Shown: in pieces, positions 1 through 8,494 of the stretch
Numbering within the stretch: position 1 is the first letter of the stretch
How the letters are laid out: every line of letters begins with the position of its first letter
NCBI RefSeq assembly: GCF_000429625.1
Contig: NZ_AUCF01000014.1
Coordinates: forward strand, 1-64,000
Length of the DNA: 64,000 bases
DNA from: Azospirillum halopraeferens DSM 3675
GTDB taxonomy: Bacteria; Pseudomonadota; Alphaproteobacteria; Azospirillales; Azospirillaceae
Direction of reading: 5' to 3'
The notes under the pieces: model-generated
What the model was told of the DNA's origin: nothing
What the model saw: the letters and a program-made list of their open reading frames with translations, nothing else
The model's database searches: none
Program-made: the position numbers and the translations under genes

Positions 1-288
<288 letters not shown>

Positions 289-299
289 GCGCCGCCGAG

Positions 300-337
300 G
301 CCGGGTTCGCACGACGGGACGTCCTCGCGAACCCGGC
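300..337. terminator. Bidirectional hairpin terminator between convergent genes
   Basis: A perfect 11-bp inverted repeat, GCCGGGTTCGC (300-310) and GCGAACCCGGC (327-337), encloses a 16-nt loop. It sits exactly between the enolase stop and the stop of the opposing dehydrogenase. There is no clear U-run. Its 9-bp core CCGGGTTCG/CGAACCCGG recurs in the hairpin at 48079-48113. Confidence 0.7.
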
Positions 338-338
338 T

Positions 339-1307
339 TCAGCGCAGGCGGTTGACCAGGGCCCCGCCGGTTTCCAGGCGGTTGACGTTGGCGGCCATGG
401 TATCCCGGCGGCGGCGGATCGTGCCGGCGGTCCAGCCGGACATGTGCGGGGTCATCACCACGTTGTCGAGGTCGTGGAACGGCAGCCGGGACGGCAGGGG
501 TGCCGGCTCGGCGCCGCCGGGATAGGTGTACCAGGTGTCGATGACGGCACCGGCGATGCGGCGTTCCCGGAGCGCGGCGTAGAGCGCCGCCTCGTCGATC
601 ACCGGGCCGCGCCCGACGTTGAGGATCACGGCGTCCGGCCGCATGGCGGCGAGCAGGCGGGCGTCCACGATGCCCGTCGTGTCCGGCACCAGGGGCAGCG
701 ACACCACGATGGCGTCGGCGGAGGCCATGAACGCCTCCAGGCGGTCGAAGGTGAAGGCCGCGTCGACCGGCTCGGACGGCGGCACGGGGCTGCGGTTGGC
801 CGCCGTCACCCCCATGCCGAAGGCGCGGGCGCGCCGGGCGATGGTCCGCCCGATGTGGCCGAAGCCCAGCAGGCCGACGGTGGTCCCGGACAGCTCCGTC
901 CGCGGCCCGTGCGGCGATCCCGACCAATAGCGCCAGTCGCCCCGGCGCAGCCGCGCATCCGCGTCGGCCAGGGGAACGTGGCGGGCCAGCAGGGCCGCCA
1001 TGACGTATTCCGCGATGGCGTCCTCATGGCCGAAGCAGTTGCAGAGCGCCGCTCCCTCCGGCAGGGCCGCGGTGTCGATGGCGTCGGTGCCGGCCGCCGG
1101 CGCGTGGTAGAGCCGCAGCCGCTCCGGCCGCGGCAGGGCGTCGGTGAAGCGCACGCCGATGATCACGTCGGCGGCGGCGAACGCCTCGCGCTCGCCCGGC
1201 CCGTCCAGGGCGTCGCTCACCTCCCGGATGTCGTGGCTGCCCGCGAGCAGGTCGTCGAAGCCGGGGCGGAACATGCGGGCGTTCTGCCCGTGGAACACGA
1301 TCTTCAT
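339..1307 (-). CDS. D-isomer-specific 2-hydroxyacid dehydrogenase (NAD-dependent)
   Basis: The 322-residue protein has the two-domain architecture of the formate/glycerate dehydrogenase family. The Rossmann motif GFGHIGRTIARR lies near residue 145, the catalytic Arg is in NVGRGPV, and the catalytic His is in TPHMSGWT near the C-terminus. Such enzymes reduce 2-ketoacids or oxidise D-2-hydroxyacids with NAD(P)H. It is the last gene of a seven-gene, same-strand group encoding a TRAP transporter and sugar-acid enzymes, 31 bp after the idonate-type dehydrogenase. It probably processes a 2-keto sugar acid or glyoxylate-type intermediate of that pathway. Exact substrate cannot be read from sequence. 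Confidence 0.85.
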   Translation of the reverse strand: MKIVFHGQNARMFRPGFDDLLAGSHDIREVSDALDGPGEREAFAAADVIIGVRFTDALPRPERLRLYHAPAAGTDAIDTAALPEGAALCNCFGHEDAIAEYVMAALLARHVPLADADARLRRGDWRYWSGSPHGPRTELSGTTVGLLGFGHIGRTIARRARAFGMGVTAANRSPVPPSEPVDAAFTFDRLEAFMASADAIVVSLPLVPDTTGIVDARLLAAMRPDAVILNVGRGPVIDEAALYAALRERRIAGAVIDTWYTYPGGAEPAPLPSRLPFHDLDNVVMTPHMSGWTAGTIRRRRDTMAANVNRLETGGALVNRLR

Positions 1308-1338
1308 GGTGTCGTCCTTCGCACATTGCCCGGCCGTA

Positions 1339-2373
1339 TCAGGTGCCGAGGATGATCTGCACCTTCATCGAGCGCGAGCGGTCGGCCGCGAGGTCGAAGG
1401 CGTCGCGGGCGCGGTCGAGCGGCAGGGTCGCGGTCACCACCGGGCGCACGTCGATGCGCCGGCGCGCGATCAGCCCGGCCGCCCGGGCGAACTCCGTGTC
1501 GAAGCGGAAGGTGCCGTGGAGGTGGAGTTCCTTGGCGACCACCGCGTTCATGGGCAGCGGCACGTCCCCGCCCAGCCCCACCAGGACGACGGTGCCGCGG
1601 GGCCGGGTGACCTCCACCGCTTCGGCCAGGGCGCGCGGGTTGCCCGAGCATTCGAAGGTCACGTCGAACCGGCCCTTGTCGCGCCGCTCGCCGGCCAGCC
1701 CGGCGCCTTCGGCCACATTGACGCCGGCGTCGGCGCCGATCCGGGTGGCGAGCGCCAGCGGCGCCGGTATCACGTCGCAGGCGACGATCTCCTGCGCCCC
1801 CGCGAAGCGGGCGGCCATGACCATCAGGCAGCCGATGGGGCCGCAGCCGGAGACCAGCACCCGCTTGCCGACGAGGCTGCCGGCCCGGGTGACGGCGTGC
1901 AGGCAGACCGACAGCGGCTCGGCGCAGGCGGCCTCCTCCAGCGTCACCGCGTCGCCCACCGCGAACGCCTGCTCCGCGGCGATCACCATCTCCTCCCGGA
2001 AGGCGCCCTGGACGTGGGGGAAGCGCATGGCGCTGCCGTAGAAGCGCATGTCCAGGCACTGGTTGCGCAGCCCCTCCCGGCAATAGACGCAGTCCCCGCA
2101 GGGAACCCCGGGATTCACCGTGACGCGGTCGCCCGGCGCCACGCCGGCCACGCCGGCCCCCACCGCCGCGACGGTGCCGGCCACCTCGTGGCCGAGCACC
2201 ATCGGCTCGCGCAGCCGGATGGCCCCGAAGCCGCCGTGCTGGTAGTAGTGCAGATCGGAACCGCAGATCCCGCCGACGCCGAGCCGGACGCGAACCTCGC
2301 CCGGCCCCGGATCGCCGCAGGCCATCTCCTCCACCCGCAGGTCGCGGGGGGCGTGGATAACGACGGCACGCAT
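1339..2373 (-). CDS. Zinc-dependent L-idonate 5-dehydrogenase-like medium-chain dehydrogenase
   Basis: A 344-residue MDR-superfamily protein. The start MRAVV at 2373 fits the family; an in-frame ATG 22 codons upstream adds only non-conserved residues. Visible motifs are the catalytic-zinc region GGICGSDLHYYQHGG and GHE, and a structural-zinc Cys cluster (CGDCVYC...C) around residue 95. RFYGSAMRFPHVQGAF is very close to E. coli IdnD, and the NAD-binding SGCGPIGCL follows. IdnD oxidises L-idonate to 5-ketogluconate. The neighbouring SDR resembles 5-ketogluconate reductases, so the pair could interconvert idonate and gluconate. The enolase-superfamily dehydratase next door suggests another sugar acid may be the true substrate. 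The enzyme class is clear and the substrate is inferred. Confidence 0.85.
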   Translation of the reverse strand: MRAVVIHAPRDLRVEEMACGDPGPGEVRVRLGVGGICGSDLHYYQHGGFGAIRLREPMVLGHEVAGTVAAVGAGVAGVAPGDRVTVNPGVPCGDCVYCREGLRNQCLDMRFYGSAMRFPHVQGAFREEMVIAAEQAFAVGDAVTLEEAACAEPLSVCLHAVTRAGSLVGKRVLVSGCGPIGCLMVMAARFAGAQEIVACDVIPAPLALATRIGADAGVNVAEGAGLAGERRDKGRFDVTFECSGNPRALAEAVEVTRPRGTVVLVGLGGDVPLPMNAVVAKELHLHGTFRFDTEFARAAGLIARRRIDVRPVVTATLPLDRARDAFDLAADRSRSMKVQIILGT

Positions 2374-2416
2374 GGATGTCCTCCCTGATGTCCTGACGTA
2401 CAGTGCAGCCGCCCGC

Positions 2417-3184
2417 TTACAGGACGGCCAGCATGCCACCGTCGACGTAGATGATCTGCCCGTTCACGTAGTCCGACGCGGCCGACGCCAGGAAGACGGC
2501 GGCACCGATCAGCTCCTCCGGCCGGCCCCAGCGGCGCGACGGCGTGCGTCCCTTGACCCAGGCGTCAAAGGCGGGGTTGTCCACCAGCGCCCGGTTCATG
2601 TCGGTCAGCATGTAGCCGGGGCCGATGGCGTTGGCCTGGATGCCGTGCTCCGCCCATTCCGCGGTCATGGCGCGGGTCAGCATCTTGATGCCGCCCTTCG
2701 CCACGGTGTAGGGCGCCACCGTGGCCCGCGCGGCGTCGCTGGTCAGCGAGCCGATGTTGATGATCTTGCCGCGCCCGCGCGGGATCATGCGGCGTGCCGC
2801 CTCCCGCCCGATGACGAAGGCGCTGGTCAGGTTGATCTCCAGCACCCGGCGCCAGTCCTCGGTCGCCAGCTCCACCATCGGCCGGCGGAGCTGGATGCCC
2901 GCGTTGTTGACCAGGATGTCCACCGCCACACCTGTGGTGTCCAGCCGGCGGAACGCGGCGGTGATGGCCGCTTCGTCGGTCACGTCGAAACAGGCTTCAC
3001 AGGCATCGTGGCCGGCGGCGCGCAGGTCCGCGGCGGCGGCGGCCAGACGTTCGGGGTCGGACCCGTTCAGCACGACGGCGGCCCCCGCCTCGGCCAGGCC
3101 GCGGGCCATGGCGTTGCCGAGGCCGCGGGACGAGCCGGTGACCAGGGCGGTGCGGCCCCTGAGGTCGAACAGCGCGGTGGACAT
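2417..3184 (-). CDS. Short-chain dehydrogenase, gluconate 5-dehydrogenase type
   Basis: A 255-residue classical SDR. The cofactor motif TGSSRGLGNAMA is near residue 15, NNAG is near residue 90, and the catalytic Ser, Tyr and Lys appear as IGSL and PYTVAKGG. The C-terminus VNGQIIYVDGGMLAVL is typical of 2-deoxygluconate and gluconate 5-dehydrogenases. The start at 3184 is preceded by a strong ribosome site (GGAGGAGG). The frame stays open far upstream, antisense-like through the next gene, but that extension is not real. It lies 43 bp upstream of the IdnD-like gene and 14 bp downstream of the dehydratase, so it is surely in the same operon. Likely role: oxidation or reduction at C5 or C3 of a sugar acid. 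Confidence 0.85.
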   Translation of the reverse strand: MSTALFDLRGRTALVTGSSRGLGNAMARGLAEAGAAVVLNGSDPERLAAAAADLRAAGHDACEACFDVTDEAAITAAFRRLDTTGVAVDILVNNAGIQLRRPMVELATEDWRRVLEINLTSAFVIGREAARRMIPRGRGKIINIGSLTSDAARATVAPYTVAKGGIKMLTRAMTAEWAEHGIQANAIGPGYMLTDMNRALVDNPAFDAWVKGRTPSRRWGRPEELIGAAVFLASAASDYVNGQIIYVDGGMLAVL

Positions 3185-3198
3185 GGTGGCCTCCTCCG

Positions 3199-4398
3199 TC
3201 ACAGGGTGGAGCGGCGGACGCTCAGGTCCGGGCGCTCGAACACGGCGGGCAGCAGGTCGGTGCCGAGCCCCGGCCCTTCCATCGGGTGGACGTAGCCGTT
3301 CTCGATGTGCGGAACCTCCGTCACCAGCTCCTTGTACCAGCCGGTGTAGAAGGCGCGGACCGATTCCTGGATCAGCGTGTTGGGCTGGCTGAAGGACGCG
3401 TGGACGGCCGCCGCGAAGCCCACCGGACCGATGCAGTCGTGCGGCGCGAAGGGTCGGTGCCAGGTTTCCGCCAGCGCCGCGATCTTGCGGCCTTCGGTCA
3501 GGCCGCCGCTCCAGCAGAGATCGACCATCACCACATGGGTGGCGTCGCGCTCCAGCATGTCCTTGTAGGGCCAGCGCGAGCCCAGCGTCTCGCTGGCGCA
3601 CACCCAGACGTCGGTGGAGCGCGCGTATTCCGCCAGCGCCTGCGGCGAGTTCATGCGGATCGGGTCCTCGAACCAGGTCGGCCGGTAGGGTTCCAGCGCC
3701 TTTGCGATCATCTTGGCGGTGGGAAGGTTCCACAGGGAATGGAACTCCACCATGATCTCCATGCGGTCGCCCACCGCCTTGCGGATCTTCTCGAACGGCT
3801 CGATGGCGGTCTTCATCTGCGCGGCGGAGATGTGCAGGCCGCCGGTCTCCTGCGCCGCGGGGTCGAAGGGCCAGATCTTCATGGCGGTGATGCCGCGCTC
3901 CAGCAGGTCCTCCGCCAGCGCGTCGGCGCGGTTCATGAAGGCGTGCAGGTCCTCGTACGGCCCCTCGCCGGCGTCGAGGTTCCAGTTGGACACCGGCCGG
4001 ATGTTGCGCGAGCGCACGTAGCCGTAGCCGGCGCAGGTGTTGTAGACCCGGATGCGGTCGCGGCACAGGCCGCCCAGCATCTGGTGAACCGGCTGGCCGC
4101 AGACCTTGCCGAACAGGTCCCACAGCGCGATGTCCACCGCCGAGGCCGCACGGTACTCCGCGCCCGTGCAGGACTGCGCCATGGGCAGGTTGACCATCTC
4201 CTTGTTCAGCGCCTCGATGTGCAGCGGGTTGCGGCCCAGCAGCCGCACGGCCAGCGTGTCGTGGATGTGGGCCTCCACCGCGCCGGCGCCGTAGAAGGTT
4301 TCCCCCAGACCGATCAGGCCGGTGTCGGTGTGGACGCGAACCCACAGGACGTTGCTGAATTCCTCGGTCCGCAGGGTTTCGATGGCGGTGATTTTCAT
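3199..4398 (-). CDS. Mandelate racemase/muconate lactonizing-type sugar-acid dehydratase
   Basis: A 399-residue member of the enolase superfamily. It has an N-terminal capping domain (residues 1-130) followed by a TIM-barrel domain. Metal-ligand positions are visible as EFHSLW, WFEDP and CASETL, with the general base His in APHDCIGP. The capping segment TGLIGLGETFYGAGAVEAHI matches sugar-acid dehydratases. These enzymes abstract the proton alpha to a carboxylate and eliminate water, giving a 2-keto-3-deoxy sugar acid. It sits between the TRAP transporter genes and two dehydrogenases, which supports uptake and dehydration of an aldonic or uronic acid. Which acid (galactonate, mannonate, idonate and so on) is undetermined. 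Confidence 0.82.
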   Translation of the reverse strand: MKITAIETLRTEEFSNVLWVRVHTDTGLIGLGETFYGAGAVEAHIHDTLAVRLLGRNPLHIEALNKEMVNLPMAQSCTGAEYRAASAVDIALWDLFGKVCGQPVHQMLGGLCRDRIRVYNTCAGYGYVRSRNIRPVSNWNLDAGEGPYEDLHAFMNRADALAEDLLERGITAMKIWPFDPAAQETGGLHISAAQMKTAIEPFEKIRKAVGDRMEIMVEFHSLWNLPTAKMIAKALEPYRPTWFEDPIRMNSPQALAEYARSTDVWVCASETLGSRWPYKDMLERDATHVVMVDLCWSGGLTEGRKIAALAETWHRPFAPHDCIGPVGFAAAVHASFSQPNTLIQESVRAFYTGWYKELVTEVPHIENGYVHPMEGPGLGTDLLPAVFERPDLSVRRSTL

Positions 4399-4434
4399 CG
4401 TTGGATCATCTTTCGCAGGACGGGCGTCGGCGGG

Positions 4435-5742
4435 CTACAGGATCATGCCGGGCAGCCACAGGGCGATGCCGGGGAAGAGCAGGAGCAGAATCAGGGTGGC
4501 GAGCTGGATCAGCATGAAGGGCCAGAGCGATGCGAAGATCATCTGCAGCGTGATCTCCGGCGGGGCGACGCTCTTCAGGTAGAAAGCGGCCGGCCCGAAG
4601 GGCGGGGTGAGGAACGACATCTGCATGGTGACGGAGAACAGGATGCCGAACCACACGGGGTCGTACCCCAGGGTGATGATGATCGGCACGAAGATGGGGA
4701 TGCACAGCAAGAGGACGCCGATCCAGTCCATGAAGCAGCCGAGGAAGGCGAAGATCGCCATCATCAGCAGCACGGTGACGATGGGCGAGATGTCGAGCCC
4801 CCGGATCAGCTCGGTCACGAAGCTCTGACCGCCCGACAGGTTGTAGACGCTGATGAGCACGGCGGCGCCGAAGGTCACCCACAGGATGATGCCGCAGGCC
4901 CGCAGCGTCTGAACCAGCGCCTGGTGGAGCAGGCCGACCGAGAACTCGCCGCGCAGGACGATGATCAGGATGGTCATGGCGACGGCGATGCCCGCCGCTT
5001 CCGTCACCGATGTGACGCCGCCGTAGATGCAGCCGAACACCGTCACGATCAGGGCGGCGGCGGGCAGGACGCCGCGCACCAGCTTGTCCCGGTCGAACCG
5101 GCCGGCGGCGTCGGGCGAGGGGTCGGGGGCCGCCTTCGGGTCGAGGTGGCAGCGCGCCACCACATAGATCAGGTAGAAGCCGGCCAGCATCAGCCCCGGC
5201 ACGACGCTGGCCATGAACAGCCGCTGCACCGACACGTCGGCGGCCAGGCCGTAGACGATCAGCACGATCGACGGCGGGATCATGGTGCCCAGCGAGCCGC
5301 CGGCGCACACCGTGCCGATGGCGAGCTTGGGGTCGTACTTCAGCCGCAGCATCTGCGGCAGGGCGACGAGGCCGAGCAGGACGATCTCGCCGCCGATGAT
5401 GCCGCTGATGGCGGCCAGGATCACCGAGATCAGCAGCGTGACGATGGCGATGCCGCCGCGCATGCGCCCGAAGACGCTGTTCAGGCAGTCATACAGGTCG
5501 CGCGCCAGGCTGGAGCGTTCGAGCAGCGAGGCCATCAGCACGAACATCGGCACGGAGATCAGGACATACTCGGTCGCCAGGCCGTAGACGGTCTTGTGGG
5601 CGATGGCGACCGCGGCGGGGCCGAACTGGATGTAGGAGACGAGGACGGCCAGGGCGCCGGCGGCGTAGGTCAGCGGAACGCCGAGCGCCATGAGGCCGAA
5701 GACGCCGAACAGCAGGACGACGGAGACGAGTTGCACGGACAT
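4435..5742 (-). CDS. dctM: TRAP transporter large permease subunit (DctM)
   Basis: The 435-residue protein is almost entirely hydrophobic, with roughly a dozen membrane segments. It carries the DctM signatures near residues 85-180 (RMRGGIAIVTLLISVILAAISG, GTVCAGGSLGTMIPPSI). DctM is the Na+-driven transport subunit in the inner membrane that takes substrate from the periplasmic DctP protein. It follows dctQ by 14 bp and precedes the dehydratase by 36 bp. Family identity is certain and substrate specificity is not readable. Confidence 0.93.
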   Translation of the reverse strand: MSVQLVSVVLLFGVFGLMALGVPLTYAAGALAVLVSYIQFGPAAVAIAHKTVYGLATEYVLISVPMFVLMASLLERSSLARDLYDCLNSVFGRMRGGIAIVTLLISVILAAISGIIGGEIVLLGLVALPQMLRLKYDPKLAIGTVCAGGSLGTMIPPSIVLIVYGLAADVSVQRLFMASVVPGLMLAGFYLIYVVARCHLDPKAAPDPSPDAAGRFDRDKLVRGVLPAAALIVTVFGCIYGGVTSVTEAAGIAVAMTILIIVLRGEFSVGLLHQALVQTLRACGIILWVTFGAAVLISVYNLSGGQSFVTELIRGLDISPIVTVLLMMAIFAFLGCFMDWIGVLLLCIPIFVPIIITLGYDPVWFGILFSVTMQMSFLTPPFGPAAFYLKSVAPPEITLQMIFASLWPFMLIQLATLILLLLFPGIALWLPGMIL

Positions 5743-5756
5743 CGGCCGGTCTCCGT

Positions 5757-6260
5757 TCAGAGCGCGCCGGTGTCGGTGCCGTCACCGTGCGGGCGGCGCC
5801 GGAGGAAGTTGACCACCGCCATGACCGCCATCGCCGTGGCGAGCACCACCAGCAGCGGCTTCAGCACCGCGGGGATCGGCGGATCCCAGGCGGTTCCGTA
5901 CAGCTCCCACGTGACGAGCGCCCGCCACGAGGTGGGAAGGCCGTACCAGGCGATGGCGCCGAAGAAGACGAGGGCGCAGGCGAGCGCCACCGCGTCGAAC
6001 ACCCGCCGCAGCCGGGGCGGCGCCATGTCGTAGAGGATGGAGATGCGCAGGTGCTCGTCGCGGCGGATGACGTAGAGGCCGGACCACAGGAAGACGATGG
6101 CGCACAGGAAGAGCGTCAGCTCGTTGGCCCAGATCGTCGGGGCGTCGAAGAGGTACCGCGCACCGACCTCGTACAGCGTGACCGCGACGATGGCGATGAA
6201 GATCCAGGCGGGCCAGGTCATCACGCCGCGGTCGGCGGTGACGGGGCGTTCAGAAGACAT
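5757..6260 (-). CDS. dctQ: TRAP transporter small permease subunit (DctQ)
   Basis: The 167-residue protein has four predicted membrane helices (residues about 15-35, 45-65, 90-110 and 135-155) and the typical pattern of the DctQ family, including ANELTLFLCAIVFLWSGL and RRDEHLRISIL. DctQ scaffolds DctM in the inner membrane. The gene is translated just upstream of dctM. It is separated from dctP by a 177-nt gap that contains a stable hairpin, so the membrane subunits are probably made at lower levels than the binding protein. Confidence 0.88.
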   Translation of the reverse strand: MSSERPVTADRGVMTWPAWIFIAIVAVTLYEVGARYLFDAPTIWANELTLFLCAIVFLWSGLYVIRRDEHLRISILYDMAPPRLRRVFDAVALACALVFFGAIAWYGLPTSWRALVTWELYGTAWDPPIPAVLKPLLVVLATAMAVMAVVNFLRRRPHGDGTDTGAL

Positions 6261-6403
6261 GTGGGGTTCCCCTGGCTGAACGAGGGTCGGGCGCGGATCG
6301 GCGATCAGGCCGGGTGCGGAGCGTCCTGAGGTCCGCGCCCGGTATCGGCCGCGATGGCGGCCGCGGCCCGATCGGGCCGAAGCCTGCGTGGCGTGTGAAC
6401 GCA

Positions 6404-6426
6404 GCGGTCAGGATGGTCCTGACCGC
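6404..6426 (-). other. Intercistronic hairpin between dctP and dctQ
   Basis: A 10-bp perfect stem (GCGGTCAGGA, TGG loop, TCCTGACCGC) lies 12 nt downstream of the dctP stop, with no U-run. In binding-protein operons such structures usually protect the upstream message and dampen downstream expression. That role is inferred here. Confidence 0.6.
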
Positions 6427-6437
6427 GCATCGGGCGG

Positions 6438-7457
6438 CTATTGCAGCAGCCCGATCTTCTTCATGTAGCCGACGTGCGATTCGTAGGCCTTCTTCGCGAC
6501 CGGCGACCGCTTGGACCAGTCCTCCCACACCTGCTGCGCCACGGCGCGGAACTTGCCCCGGTCCTCGGCGCTCCAGTCGTGGAGGGTGACGCCGGCTGCC
6601 GTCAGTTCGGCCGCGGCCGCGGCGTCGTCGGCGGCGGACTGCCGGGGCACTTCGGCGGCGATCTGCGCCACCGCGTCTTCCATCGCCTTCTTCAGGTCGT
6701 CGGGCAGGGCCTTCCACTGGTCCAGGTTCACCGTCACATGCTCGATCGGCATGGAGTGGAAGCCGGGATAGGTGGTGTGCTTGCCCACGTCATAGAGCCC
6801 CAGCCCCTTGTTGACGGCCAGCGTCGAGGCGTCGGCGCCGGAGACCACGCCGGAACTCATGGCGGTGAACACCTCGCCGAAGGGCATGACCACCGGGCCG
6901 GCGCCCAGCTTCTGGAAGATCTCCGACTCCATGCCCGGCGGCGAGCGGAACTTCCACCCCTTCAGGTCGGCGATGCCGGCCAGCGGCTTGGTCGAGCCCA
7001 GGGCTTCCGGCGTGGCGACGAAGATGCCGATGAGGTGCATGTTGAAGCGGTGGTACAGCTCGTCGGCGATGGCACGGCCGCCGCCCTCGTCGAACCAGCC
7101 GTAGATCTGCTCCGCTATGTCGTACCCGCCCATCACGTCGCCGAAGAACTGGAAGGCGGCGTCCTTGTTGGTGACGTAGCCGGCGCCGGTGGCGTCGCCG
7201 TCGAGGATGCCGGTGGCGGCGGCCTCGAACACCTCGGTCGATTTCACCGCGGCGCTGCTGGTCAGCATCTCGACGGTCAGCCGGCCGCCGGACTTCTCCT
7301 TCACTAGGTCGGCGAAGCGCAGGAGCGCCTTGCCCTGGAGCGAGTTGGCGCTGTGGTGCGTCTGGAAGCGCAGTTTGGTCTGCGCCGAAGCCGCCGTCGG
7401 CAGGGCGGTGCAGGCAAGGGCGATGAGGCCCGCGGCGAGCGTGCGTGACATCCACAT
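6438..7457 (-). CDS. dctP: TRAP transporter periplasmic substrate-binding protein (DctP)
   Basis: A 339-residue protein with a signal peptide (RTLAAGLIALACTALPTAASAQ), cleaved after about residue 25. The DctP fold follows: KLRFQTHHSANSLQGKALLRFADLV, then the ligand-carboxylate-binding Arg region LKGWKFRSPPG near residue 160. It captures an organic or sugar acid in the periplasm. Of two nearby ATGs, 7457 has the better-placed GGAAGGA ribosome site. The longer upstream frame from 7550 is rejected because it would bury the signal peptide. It is the first gene of the sugar-acid operon and diverges from a GntR/FCD regulator. Confidence 0.92.
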   Translation of the reverse strand: MWMSRTLAAGLIALACTALPTAASAQTKLRFQTHHSANSLQGKALLRFADLVKEKSGGRLTVEMLTSSAAVKSTEVFEAAATGILDGDATGAGYVTNKDAAFQFFGDVMGGYDIAEQIYGWFDEGGGRAIADELYHRFNMHLIGIFVATPEALGSTKPLAGIADLKGWKFRSPPGMESEIFQKLGAGPVVMPFGEVFTAMSSGVVSGADASTLAVNKGLGLYDVGKHTTYPGFHSMPIEHVTVNLDQWKALPDDLKKAMEDAVAQIAAEVPRQSAADDAAAAAELTAAGVTLHDWSAEDRGKFRAVAQQVWEDWSKRSPVAKKAYESHVGYMKKIGLLQ

Positions 7458-7543
7458 GAGCGGTGTATTCCTTCCCTTGTGCGGCGTCGGTTCCGGGGCG
7501 ATCGGGACGTCGGGAGTCCGGGATCGGCCATGGCGCGCCGGCG

Positions 7544-7584
7544 TTGACATTTCGTGAAATATCAGAGTATCTCAGGGTGTGCAA
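7544..7584. promoter_or_regulatory. Overlapping divergent promoters with operator-like palindrome (dctP operon / GntR gene)
   Basis: On the minus strand TTGCAC (7584-7579) and TATTTC (7561-7556) are 17 nt apart and point to dctP. On the plus strand TTGACA (7544-7549) and TATCTC (7568-7573) are 18 nt apart and point to the regulator gene. The inverted repeat ATTTC-GT-GAAAT (7549-7560) covers the minus -10 box and the plus spacer, where a bound GntR dimer would block both. Boxes and repeat are seen; operator function is inferred. Confidence 0.55.
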
Positions 7585-7660
7585 CAGTTTTTGATCCCAA
7601 TCAGTGACACCAGATGAGTGCGGTTCCATGGGTGCGGTGCGAAACAGGACGGACGAGGAG

Positions 7661-8422
7661 ATGATGGACGCTGAGTTGGACGCCGCGGGGTCCGGTCCGA
7701 CGCCGCGCACCGAGCCGGGCTCCCGCGCGGTCAGCCTGGCCGAGACCGCCTACGACCGGATCGAGGAGTTGATCGTCCATTTCACGCTGCGGCCGGGGGC
7801 CGACGTGAAGATGCAGACGGTGCAGACGATGATCGGGCTCGGCCGGACGCCCACCCATCAGGCGATCCGGCGGTTCGCGGCGGAGACGCTGATCATCATC
7901 CGCCCGCGCGACGGGTTGCAGATCAGCCCCATCGACCTGATGCGGGACCGGCGCCTGCTGCGCCTGCGGCGCGACATGGACCGCTTCGTGGTGGAGCTGG
8001 CGGCCGAACGGCTGAGCGGCAACCACCGCAACCAGCTCCTCCACCTGGTGCAGCGTCTGCGCGACCGGCGGGACGGCATGGACGCGGTGGAGTTCAACGG
8101 CTATGACCGGGCGCTGGACCAGACCATCCTGGCCGCGGCGGGCGAACCGTTCCTGGACCGCACGCTGCGTCCGCTGCACATCGTCTTCCGGCGCATCGGC
8201 TGGCTGTACCTGTCGGAAATCGACCGCGAGGTGGGCCTGAAGGAGACCATCGACCGCCACATCGACCTGCTGGAGGCGGTCATCGCCCGCGACGCCGTCC
8301 GCGCCAAGGCGGCGTCGGACCTTCTGATCGACTTTGCCGACAGCATGTTCGGCCCGCTGGAGACGAGCATCGCTCCCGAACTCCTCGACGCCAGCGTGGT
8401 TCCCCTCTTCGACCCGACCTGA
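7661..8422 (+). CDS. GntR-family (FCD-type) transcriptional regulator
   Basis: A protein of about 253 residues. An N-terminal winged helix (AYDRIEELIVHFTLRPGADV, then RTPTHQAIRRF as recognition helix) is followed by an all-helical FCD effector domain with dispersed Asp/His ligands (for example DRALDQTILAAAGEPF and DRHIDLLEAVIARD). FCD regulators bind organic or sugar acids, often through a metal, and control adjacent catabolic genes. It diverges from the TRAP/sugar-acid operon and probably represses it. The start is uncertain: GTG 7604 and ATG 7628 are in frame but lack ribosome sites, whereas GACGAGGAG immediately precedes the ATG pair at 7661/7664. Confidence 0.85.
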   Translation: MMDAELDAAGSGPTPRTEPGSRAVSLAETAYDRIEELIVHFTLRPGADVKMQTVQTMIGLGRTPTHQAIRRFAAETLIIIRPRDGLQISPIDLMRDRRLLRLRRDMDRFVVELAAERLSGNHRNQLLHLVQRLRDRRDGMDAVEFNGYDRALDQTILAAAGEPFLDRTLRPLHIVFRRIGWLYLSEIDREVGLKETIDRHIDLLEAVIARDAVRAKAASDLLIDFADSMFGPLETSIAPELLDASVVPLFDPT

Positions 8423-8494
8423 CGACCGCGTCACCGGACACCGACACCGCGCAGACACCGCACCGGCGGCGGTGCCGGAGCCGTTCCGTCGGTT

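Noticed and set aside
3286..6033. A 915-codon plus-strand open frame opposite the dehydratase and TRAP genes
   Set aside because: The product is Asp/His/Gln-rich with no domain, and the opposite strand carries clear TRAP and dehydratase families.
8460..8475. GCACCG-GCGG-CGGTGC hairpin between the GntR and LysR genes
   Set aside because: A short GC stem expected by chance at this composition, with no U-run; too weak to call as a terminator.
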